A stretch of 64,000 nt of DNA, taken from JANWYT01 sp034437555. Lineage in GTDB: Bacteria; Chloroflexota; Anaerolineae; Aggregatilineales; Phototrophicaceae. The position numbers and the translations under genes are program-made. Shown here in pieces: positions 8,029 through 15,900 of this stretch. Location: positions 1 to 64,000 of the forward strand of contig DAOTTQ010000018.1 in the NCBI GenBank assembly GCA_034437555.1, in the 5' to 3' direction. Positions within the stretch are counted from its first letter, which is position 1; the number at the start of each line of letters is the position of its first letter. The notes under the pieces were generated by a model. The model searched no databases, had not been told where the DNA came from, and saw only the letters and a list, made by a program, of their open reading frames with translations.

Positions 8029-9222
8029 ATGATTGCGACCAACACAGAAGCATTGATGGCAGGGTTTGATTTTTACAAGATGGATGATTATTTATCGGAT
8101 AAGCAAAAAAATCTGCGTAATCAAGTAAGACATTGGGTGCAAACCCGCGTTCTACCCGAAATTAACCCCTACTGGGAAAAAGCCGAGTTCCCACGTGAAC
8201 TCGCCCTTTCCATTAAAGAATTGCCCATTATCGGGGGTCCCCTCACTGAACACGGCGGAGCAGGCTTAGACCTCCTAGAGATGGGCTTGACCGCATTTGA
8301 ACTCGCCAAAGGTGATGGTAGCGTAGGAACGTTCTATGGTGTCCACAGTGGCTTGGCATTAGGGTCGATTGGTTCACTAGGAAGCGATGAACAAAAAGCC
8401 CGTTGGATGCCCGACATGATGAGCCTGAAGAAAATTGGCGCATTTGGCTTGACCGAACCCAATATCGGTAGCAACGCCACCGGCATCGAAACCACCGCCC
8501 GTAAAGACGGCAATCATTACATCCTAAACGGCGCAAAACGCTGGATTGGCAACGCCAGCATTTCACAATTGCTCATCATTTGGGCGCGTGACGAAGACGG
8601 CAAGCTAGGGGGCTTTGTGCTAGAAAATCCCCAAGAAATTGAAGGCGTAACCATCAAAGATATTTGGGGCAAAACCGCCAAACGTGCCGTATTAAACGCC
8701 GACATTACCCTAGAAAATGTGCGCGTCCCCGCCGACAACCGCCTTGCCAATGTACGTAGCTTCAAAGATACGTTCACGGTATTGGGCATGGGGCGTTATG
8801 GTGTGGCATGGGAAGCCGCAGGGTGCGCTACCGCCGCTTTTGAATACGCCCTTAAGTATGCCAAAGAACGCGAACAATTTGGCAAGCCCATTGCAGGCTT
8901 CCAACTGATTCAGCAGAAATTGGTAGAAATGGCAACCGAAGTCACCCTAATGCAACAATTGTGCCTGTCTTTGGCGCGTAACCTTGAAAAAGGGCAAATG
9001 ACCGAAGGCATGGTAAGTATGGCAAAGTACAACAACGCACGCAAAGCCCGCTACGTGACGCAATTGGCGCGTGAAGTGATGGGTGGCAATGGCTTACTCA
9101 TTGAAAACCACGTAGCACGTTTGTGGACGGATGCCGAAGTAATTTACACCTATGAAGGCACAAACGAAATCAACTTGCTGATTGTTGGGCGCGAACTAAC
9201 GGGCATCAGCGCCATCGTCTAA
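8029..9222 (+). CDS. Acyl-CoA dehydrogenase, glutaryl-CoA dehydrogenase/ACX4-like
   Basis: A 397-aa flavoprotein that introduces an alpha,beta double bond into acyl-CoA. The middle-domain motif FGLTEPNIGSNATG and the later YAKEREQFGKPI and QLAREVMGGNGL motifs are standard. The catalytic base is Glu376 in YTYEGTNEINLLIVGRELTG. That C-terminal pattern and the early GSVGTFYGVHSGLA resemble the glutaryl-CoA dehydrogenase/short-chain ACX4 branch, though substrate is not certain. AGGA lies 7 bases before the ATG. Transcription starts at a strong promoter overlapped by a long palindrome, so it is probably repressed until a ligand such as an acyl-CoA appears. It is monocistronic, with a terminator after the stop. 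Confidence 0.93.
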   Translation: MIATNTEALMAGFDFYKMDDYLSDKQKNLRNQVRHWVQTRVLPEINPYWEKAEFPRELALSIKELPIIGGPLTEHGGAGLDLLEMGLTAFELAKGDGSVGTFYGVHSGLALGSIGSLGSDEQKARWMPDMMSLKKIGAFGLTEPNIGSNATGIETTARKDGNHYILNGAKRWIGNASISQLLIIWARDEDGKLGGFVLENPQEIEGVTIKDIWGKTAKRAVLNADITLENVRVPADNRLANVRSFKDTFTVLGMGRYGVAWEAAGCATAAFEYALKYAKEREQFGKPIAGFQLIQQKLVEMATEVTLMQQLCLSLARNLEKGQMTEGMVSMAKYNNARKARYVTQLAREVMGGNGLLIENHVARLWTDAEVIYTYEGTNEINLLIVGRELTGISAIV

Positions 9223-9277
9223 CGCGCTTTTGCCCACAAGCTGTCTAGGGCTCAGTGTAGTTCTGCACAAAAGTTAG

Positions 9278-9310
9278 AAAGTCGCCGTAGCTAAATCTCG
9301 GCGACTTTTT
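9278..9310 (+). terminator. Rho-independent terminator after acyl-CoA dehydrogenase
   Basis: AAAGTCGCCG / CGGCGACTTT (9278-9287 and 9299-9308), an 11-base loop, and T residues running on from the right arm. Confidence 0.85.
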
Positions 9311-9360
9311 ATTTGGGGTGCGCTTCTAAACCACACAAAAAAGGCACCACTACAGGCTTA

Positions 9361-9405
9361 ACGATGCCCCTTGCCCCGCATTTCGTGGGGGTTGAGGGGC
9401 ATCGT
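9361..9405. repeat. Long hairpin in acpS leader
   Basis: ACGATGCCCC and GGGGCATCGT (9361-9370, 9396-9405) are a perfect 10-bp inverted repeat. Its 25-base interior itself contains CCCC...GGGG, so a longer cruciform or RNA stem is possible. It is not followed by a T-run. It lies 52 bases before the acpS start and could be a leader structure or a mobile-repeat remnant. Confidence 0.6.
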
Positions 9406-9457
9406 GTTTATCATTACAATACCGTGTAAACCCAAACCAACCTCCTGAAGGCACGTT

Positions 9458-9868
9458 ATGATTCGCTGTGGTATTGACATGATAGAGCATGCTCGCGTTA
9501 AGGCGGGCATTGAACGGCTGGGAGAACGCTTTCTAAAACGCTTCTTTACAGAAGGAGAGCGCGAAGACTGCAAAGACCAGCCTCACAGATTGGCGGCACG
9601 TTTGGCAGCCAAAGAAGCCGTCTCTAAAGCACTCGGAACGGGTATTGGGGATGTGCGCTGGGTAGAAATAGAAATTCGCGTGAATAACCCACGCAAACGC
9701 CCTGTACTTCACCTTTATGGGGATGCTGCCACGCTCGCGGAGCGCATGGGGGTAACTGCATGGGATGTTAGTTTAAGTCACAGTGAGCTACACGCCAGCG
9801 CAATGGTGGTGATGCTATGCAAGGACGCGCTCCCTCCTGACTTCCCACCCTTAAAAGAAGATGCTTAA
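9458..9868 (+). CDS. acpS: Holo-[acyl-carrier-protein] synthase
   Basis: AcpS transfers 4'-phosphopantetheine from CoA to a serine of apo-ACP and so activates fatty-acid synthesis. The 136-aa length fits. The metal ligands are Asp7 in CGIDMIE and Glu53 in AAKEAVSKALG, and the C-terminal DVSLSHSELHASAMVV is typical of the family. AAGG lies about 8 bases before the ATG. It is convergent with nadE, with 27 bases between the stops, and is preceded by a strong hairpin that may influence its expression. Confidence 0.95.
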   Translation: MIRCGIDMIEHARVKAGIERLGERFLKRFFTEGEREDCKDQPHRLAARLAAKEAVSKALGTGIGDVRWVEIEIRVNNPRKRPVLHLYGDAATLAERMGVTAWDVSLSHSELHASAMVVMLCKDALPPDFPPLKEDA

Positions 9869-9895
9869 GCAAAAGAACTGTCGGGGAACGCCATT

Positions 9896-10759
9896 TTATA
9901 GCTTGCCGTGTCGTCCCGTATAATCACGTAAGTATAAAAAGTCGTGTCCAATGCTTCGTTGGCTTATCTTGGCAACGTTGGGCATGGTGCGCTTATAGTG
10001 ATTGGCTTTTACGCGCTCCCAAATTTTTGCCACAAATGCCACATCGAAACCGCTTTCTTCGGCGGCTTCTTGCACGGTATAGCGTTCATCCACTAGCAAA
10101 TATAGCACTTGGTCGGCTTCGCTATACGTAAAGCCCAGCTCATCCTCGTCCGTTTGCCCCACCCACAAATCAGCACTGGGGGCTTTATCAATAATGGCTT
10201 GGGGAACGCCCATTGCTTGGGAAAGCTGGCGCACTTGGTACTTATATAAATCAGCGATGGGGTGTAATGCCACGCCACTATCGCCATAAATGGTACTATA
10301 GCCTAGCAAAAATTCGGTTTTGTTGCTTGTTCCCATCACCAGCCCGCCCCAGGCAACGCTTTGGTCATACAGCGTTATCATGCGTAGGCGTGCCATGATG
10401 TTGCCTTTGCGAAGGTTGCTCATCTCAGGAAATTGGTCAATGAGCGCGTCTGCCATCCCCGTGATAGGAATCGTGAGACTGGGCAACCCTAGCGCATCAA
10501 TCACGGCTTGGGCATCATCTAGGCTGTTTTGGCTAGAGGTTTTATAGGGCATCCGCACGACTAGCACATTTTCTGCGCCCAATGCTTCTGCGCTTAAATA
10601 TGCCGAAAGCGCGGAATCAATTCCCCCCGACAAGCCCATCACACAGCGTTTCATCCCCGACTTCGCAATTTCATCCCGAATAAAGCCCGTTAAAATTTTA
10701 CGGGCTAGGTCGGTGTTGATGCTTAAACGTGGGAGAATGTGTGTGTTTATGGCAGTCAT
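9896..10759 (-). CDS. nadE: NH3-dependent NAD+ synthetase
   Basis: NadE amidates nicotinic acid adenine dinucleotide to NAD+ with ATP. The PP-loop SGGIDS is at residues 44-49, followed by RMPYKTSSQ, GTSNKTEFLLGYSTIYGDSG (ammonia and substrate site) and PSADLWVGQTDEDELG. At 287 aa it lacks the glutaminase domain, so it should use free ammonia or a partner glutaminase. It begins 6 bases after the stop of the response regulator gene and is therefore the last gene of the roadblock-V4R-response regulator operon, an uncommon place for a cofactor enzyme. Confidence 0.95.
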   Translation of the reverse strand: MTAINTHILPRLSINTDLARKILTGFIRDEIAKSGMKRCVMGLSGGIDSALSAYLSAEALGAENVLVVRMPYKTSSQNSLDDAQAVIDALGLPSLTIPITGMADALIDQFPEMSNLRKGNIMARLRMITLYDQSVAWGGLVMGTSNKTEFLLGYSTIYGDSGVALHPIADLYKYQVRQLSQAMGVPQAIIDKAPSADLWVGQTDEDELGFTYSEADQVLYLLVDERYTVQEAAEESGFDVAFVAKIWERVKANHYKRTMPNVAKISQRSIGHDFLYLRDYTGRHGKL

Positions 10760-10765
10760 GTGTGC

Positions 10766-11632
10766 CTATTCTTCCACCAATTTTTGGGTGAGGATGCCCT
10801 TTAGCTCTTTCAAATCGGCAAAGGGCGTAATGGGCTTTTGCACAATAGCACTCGCAAACTTAAGGTGTTGGTCGTTGAGGGCGGCACGGGCGCGTTCACG
10901 GTCTTTTAGCGGGTAAAAATACTCGCGTGATTGTGTAATGCGCCGATTCACACGCTCCTGAATTTCTTCTGCCGATGTGGGCTGTGTAATGACCACCAAA
11001 TCACTGTTGCCAATATGCCCGACAAAATCTTCGGGTTCGCCAAACTCACGAACCGCATTTTGTACCATGAGGGCAAGGGCGCGTACCACGTCATCCGCCG
11101 CGACGAAGCCGTATAGCTCGCGGAAATAGTCTAGTGTAGGAATAGAGAACTGCACCACCGCCCACGTATTTTCAGAAGGCAACAGGCTAGAGAGCTTTTC
11201 GTCTACAAATTTACCTTCGGGAAGTTCGGTTACGCGGTTATTGGCAGCAGGCAAACTAGAGCGTGTAATAGCATTACGAATCCGCAAACCCAGTTCTTGC
11301 AGGTCAAAGGGCTTCGTGATGTAATCTACAACACCCAATTCAAGCCCTTGTAGCTTGTCTACGCGGTCACGTTTTTCTGTTAAAAATAAGATGGGGGTGT
11401 CTTGGGTTTTGCGGTTTTCACGCAGGCGGCGACACAATTCAAAGCCATCAATATCGGGTAGGCGCACATCAAGCATAATCAGGTCTAGCTTGGTTTCATC
11501 GGCAATTTTAAGGGCTTCTACGCCCCACGCCACCGCCATTACTTCGTAATTTTGCACCCTAAAATAAGAGCTAATCATCTCGGATAAGTCGAGGTCATCT
11601 TCTACGATAAGCAATTGGGGTTTATCCACCAT
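10766..11632 (-). CDS. Response regulator: REC domain plus degenerate GGDEF-like domain
   Basis: Residues 5-120 are a receiver domain with the acidic pair Glu11/Asp12, phospho-acceptor Asp55 in LIMLDVRLPD, Thr85 and Lys107 in YITKPFD. Residues about 150-265 have the spacing of a GGDEF domain (FSIPTLDYFRELYG, then GHIGNSDLVVI). GNSDL replaces GGDEF, so cyclic-di-GMP synthesis is unlikely and a binding or protein-interaction role is inferred. No histidine kinase is nearby. It sits third in a tight minus-strand operon after the roadblock and V4R genes, which suggests that these proteins work in one signalling pathway. Confidence 0.88.
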   Translation of the reverse strand: MVDKPQLLIVEDDLDLSEMISSYFRVQNYEVMAVAWGVEALKIADETKLDLIMLDVRLPDIDGFELCRRLRENRKTQDTPILFLTEKRDRVDKLQGLELGVVDYITKPFDLQELGLRIRNAITRSSLPAANNRVTELPEGKFVDEKLSSLLPSENTWAVVQFSIPTLDYFRELYGFVAADDVVRALALMVQNAVREFGEPEDFVGHIGNSDLVVITQPTSAEEIQERVNRRITQSREYFYPLKDRERARAALNDQHLKFASAIVQKPITPFADLKELKGILTQKLVEE

Positions 11633-11652
11633 TTTCTCACCTTCGCGGTACT

Positions 11653-12291
11653 TTACCGCCCATTCTCGCCAAATGCTGTTTTATTAATACGAAATACGCA
11701 AGAGTCATCGCCACAAGTACGGCATTGCACCTCACGCACGCGAAACTCGTACCCATTAGAAGCCCAGCGCAAGCACTCTTGAATGATGCCCACCATAGCA
11801 TGGCAGGTGGGTCTATCGCTGGTGCGCCCATAGGCAAAGGGACAGTTGTCTGTGTAAAGCAAAACGCTAGTCTCATCTTGTTGTAGCCAGCAACGTTGGT
11901 CGCTAAAGTGCGTTAAAACACTCGCCAACGCATTAAGCCCCAAATCAACACGGTTTTCTAGGGGGAGCGAGCGAAATATAGGACTCTGCATACCCTTAAA
12001 AATGCCAAAATGCCTCATGCCCTCTGCAAAAGTTGCCATGCCCACCCTCAGCGCAATACCGCGTCCGCCCTTTTGCCCATACATGGCTTCTAGCCCTTCG
12101 CTGATAGCACCAAAGTAGGCAAAGTCAAAGGCGCGGTCTAGGGTGTTGGCGGGGAAGGCTTCTTCAAATTCGGCTAATGCCGCCTCTTGTAGCAAATAAC
12201 TTAAACCGTTGCGCCCCATTACATCATCCATCGCCAAAAAGAACGCCCTTGCAAAACGATTGGGGTAGTAAAAACCACTTAGTTCGCGCAC
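11653..12291 (-). CDS. V4R-domain (4-vinyl reductase-like) ligand-binding protein
   Basis: A 212-aa protein whose C-terminal part shows the V4R pattern: CPFAYGRTSDRPTCHAMVGI followed by the closing cysteines C190-x2-C193-x4-C198 (CRTCGDDSC). V4R domains bind small hydrophobic ligands or metal and act as sensors. The first 100 residues are helical and unassigned. The gene begins with GTG at 12291, because an in-frame TGA lies 6 codons upstream and no better start exists; the ribosome site is poor, so coupling to the roadblock gene 24 bases upstream is likely. It is followed by a response regulator, supporting a sensory role. Confidence 0.82.
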   Translation of the reverse strand: MRELSGFYYPNRFARAFFLAMDDVMGRNGLSYLLQEAALAEFEEAFPANTLDRAFDFAYFGAISEGLEAMYGQKGGRGIALRVGMATFAEGMRHFGIFKGMQSPIFRSLPLENRVDLGLNALASVLTHFSDQRCWLQQDETSVLLYTDNCPFAYGRTSDRPTCHAMVGIIQECLRWASNGYEFRVREVQCRTCGDDSCVFRINKTAFGENGR

Positions 12292-12315
12292 GGGGTCGGC
12301 TTTCTGTCAGGCAAC

Positions 12316-12687
12316 CTAAACGATTTTCTCCAGCGCATCAACTGCGCGGTTTACGTCTAGCAGAATCAAGCCCAGTTTAGCGTCTTTACGGCATAACACA
12401 GTCAACACGGCTTCTTCGCCGACACTGGTTAAAATAACATAGCCGTTATCGCCCTTGACGTTTACTTGTTCTAGTTCACCACGTGCGAGTTCTGTGGCAA
12501 TGCGTTCTCCAAGTGACAACATAGCCGCAGACATCGCGCTTACGCGGTCTTCTTCAATGCCGGGGGGCATGATACTTGCCATACTTAGCCCGTCTACGCT
12601 TACGATGGCAGCCGCTTCCACATCGCCACTGCTAGATTGCAAGTCGCGTAATCGTTCTACCAATTGGTCTACACGAGATTTAGCCAC
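12316..12687 (-). CDS. Roadblock/LC7 domain protein (MglB-like)
   Basis: A 123-aa single-domain roadblock/LC7 protein. Typical features are AAAIVSVDGLSMAS at the N-terminal half and a central GYVILTSVGEEAVLTVLC. In other bacteria such proteins are GTPase-activating or scaffold partners of MglA-like small GTPases; no GTPase gene is in the window. Two GTG codons are possible. AGGAG is only 2 bases before the first and 8 before the second, so the second (12685-12687, protein starting MAKSRVDQL) is chosen. It is the first gene of the operon with the V4R protein, response regulator and nadE. Confidence 0.88.
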   Translation of the reverse strand: MAKSRVDQLVERLRDLQSSSGDVEAAAIVSVDGLSMASIMPPGIEEDRVSAMSAAMLSLGERIATELARGELEQVNVKGDNGYVILTSVGEEAVLTVLCRKDAKLGLILLDVNRAVDALEKIV

Positions 12688-12874
12688 AGCCACTACTCCT
12701 AAGATGATTAGGTGATTTAGAGTGCCATTACATGATAATGATACGAAAACAAAAGCCCTAAATAAGAGGGTTTGTTAGGGAAAATGTTGTTCTAACTTAT
12801 GACCATTGTACACGATAATGCCAAGAATTGCACATCAAGAAACGGCGCATCAAGTGACTAAACTTGCCTACTAA

Positions 12875-12900
12875 AAAGAACACCCCCTCAAGCGAGGGGG
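12875..12900 (-). terminator. Rho-independent terminator after the giant STAND gene
   Basis: On the minus strand, CCCCCTC / GAGGGGG (12883-12889 and 12894-12900) with a 4-base loop is followed by TGTTCTTTTT. It lies 38 bases beyond the stop of the 5-kb gene and isolates it from the roadblock operon. Confidence 0.85.
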
Positions 12901-12937
12901 CGCACTAAAACCCATACTAACCCCTGCCCCAAGCGAT

Positions 12938-15900
12938 TTAAGTTACATCTTCTAAGGGCGGGAAGATTCTAACGGTGGTTCTGTCAGAATACGCTAAATA
13001 GTCGTTCTCTAGCTTGATGAGCTGTTCGGCATTTGGTTCACTTTCCCCCGTCATAACAAGGGTGCTATAAGTTGCAGAATCAAACGGTTCACCCATCTCA
13101 AGGCGTTCTAAGAACGCCGAAAGCCTATCCCCGCGTGTATTCACCCACGCAAAGTTAGCATTGCCGTTTTCGTCTTGGCTTTTCACAAAAATAATCAAGA
13201 ATGCCTTACTAAGAACGGCTCTTTCTTGGTAGGTTAGCTCTAGTCCCGTAAAAGACACCGTACTTGTAAATGCAGGCGACACATCAGGAATTGTTGGCAC
13301 GTTCTCGCCCATTTTAGAGAACGTCATCCATTGTGGCACATCGCCTAGGCTGGCAAGTTTTCTCGCCAAGCCCTTATGTAGGTCTTCATCGTCTATGCCA
13401 AAGAAGGCAATCGTGGCGATGTGTAACCTTTCGCGTTTGGATAGCGTGAATGAGGGTTGTTTTTGGGGCGACGAGTTATCATCTTCGGCAGGCTGGCGTG
13501 TACGAAACTCGCCTTTACCCGCTTCTGTAACACTATCAAAGAAAATGCGCAGGTTGGTACTATTTGTACCAAACAGATAATCGCGTTCTAGCTTTTCCCA
13601 TTGTTCAATGTTGGGCTTGCCCTGCCCCGTCAGAATGACTGTGGTATAGTCGGGAATGTTAAACGGCGTGCCAATGCGGTCACGGTTAAACAAGTTTTCT
13701 AGGCGGTCACCCCTGATATTAATCCACGCAAAGTTTTCGTTGCCCTGTTCATCGGTGCTAGTGACATAGCAAATGATAAACAGCTTATCAAAAATACGAC
13801 GCATTTCTGGGGTTAGGCGCAGCTCATCGAGGGGCGTTTTATGGGGATATGCTGGCGAAAAGCTAGGCTCTGTCACGGGTTCACCCACATAAGACACACC
13901 TACCAAGCCCGGCTCATCGCTTAGGCTTGCCAATTGCAACGCAGTATCGCGCAATAGGTCTTCGTCCTCGATGCCAAAGCTGGCAATTGTCCCCACATGA
14001 AAGCCTGTAAACTTCGTCATGGTAAAGGGGGCTTGCTGATTGGCAACCTGCGCCACATTGCGCTTGCGCGTTGTGCCTTTGCTTGATTGGTCTACGGAGT
14101 CTAAGAAGATGCGTAGATTCGTAAAGTGTTCGCCAAACAAATAATCACGACGGAGCTTCTCACGGATTTCTGGCGTGGGTGGGGCATCACCCACTTGAAC
14201 AATCGTCGCATAGTCCTTGATGTTCTTCTCTAGGTTGTTTTCGCCATCCGTTAGCAAGCGTTCTAGGCGGTCACCGCGCACGTTAGCATACACATAAACG
14301 GGCTTGTTCTCTTGGTTGGTGCTTTGGATGTAAATAATCAAGAAGAATTGGTCTAGGAGCAGTTTATCTACCCCTGTCAGGCGCAGTTCTTCCCATAGAT
14401 TACGAACCCCACCCGTGAGGTAGCCGCTGGGTTCTGGCACACTCTCGCCCACATAAGACATGTTCGTCCACGTTGGCTCATTGCTAAGGAGCGCAAACTC
14501 CTCAGAAACGCGTTGCAAAAGGGGTTCGTATTCTTCGCCTAGACCAAAGCTGGCAATTGTCCCCACGTGCAACCATTGGATGCGCTTAATAATGAAGTCC
14601 TCTTGTTCTTTGGACGTGTTACCTGTTGCCAAAACTTTGCCTTGCTTCACGTCTTCAATAAATCCTTTAACGGCATCTTCAAGAGGGGGCGAATCATATT
14701 CAGTAGGGACATAGGTCTTTTTGGCAGGTAGCGACTCGCCTAATTCATTTAGCACGCCACTGGCAGATTGCAGCTCATACCAACGCACGTATGGCACACC
14801 ATTGGAGAGGGCTTCTTTATAGGCTTTAAGGGCGTATTGTTTGGCATCGGCTTTCTTACCCATCAAGAGATAGGTGTGCGCGACATTTGCCGAAATTTGC
14901 GCCCTGTCGGATAAGTCGTGGGAGGTATTAAGGGTAGCATTAATTCTCACTTGGGCATCTTCAAACTCTCCCACCGTTGCTTGAATTCGCGCCAACCAAG
15001 ACATTGCCGCCGCATCAGGACGACCAATAGACCTTAAGAGTTTGATGGCTTCTCGTATGTCTTCTAGGGCTTCGGGATAGCGTCCTTGCTGAAAGTGATT
15101 GACTGCTTTTAGATAGCGGTTGCCGCTGGATGAGCCTTGCATATTGTGTTTTTGAACCAGTTCGGTGTGCTTTTCTAGAGCATCGCTGGCATCCATGCCT
15201 TGCCTTATTTGCCAGTTTGCCAAGCCATACGTCAGGCGTGTTTCAAAAAGCCACTTACGATATTGCCCATCACTCTCTTTAATTTCTTCATGCAAGGCGT
15301 AGGCTTCTTCAAACTTGCCCATTGTCGTCCACAACTCCATGAGTTGTTGCTTGCTTTCGGCAATGCGCCCTTCGGCTTGCACCGCTTCTGCCACGCCCAA
15401 CGCCAGTTCTAGCACACGATGGGTTTCTGCCAGTCGGTCTCGGTCATTGGACGTGGTTGCATAGCAGTACAGCGTGGCGACCATGTTACTGCCATCCCGC
15501 AAATGAAGGATGTCCTCTTCAAGATTGGCACTAAAAAGGTTAGCCGCCTTATCGGTTTCTAGCAAGTTGCTATATGACAGTGCTAAGTAGTGGCGCAAAT
15601 AGCTTGCGTCATCGGGGGCAATTTGGGGCAACGTAATTTCACTATGCACCCCAAAAATCGGCTCTAACAGTTTAATCAAGGCGTAGTTATCGCCCAATTC
15701 ATAAAAAATCGTGTCGCATAGCTCGCGCCTAAAGTACGCTGCCGCCTTCTTTACGCGCCCAGCAAAGAGCATCGCCTTGTATTTTTCGATGCTCTCTTGA
15801 ATGTCCTTAACTTCTTTTACTTTCTTTTCTTGTTGTTTTTTGCGCTCATCCTCATCATCCAACACGCTAATGATGGCTTCGTGGGCAGAGGTGCGAATGT

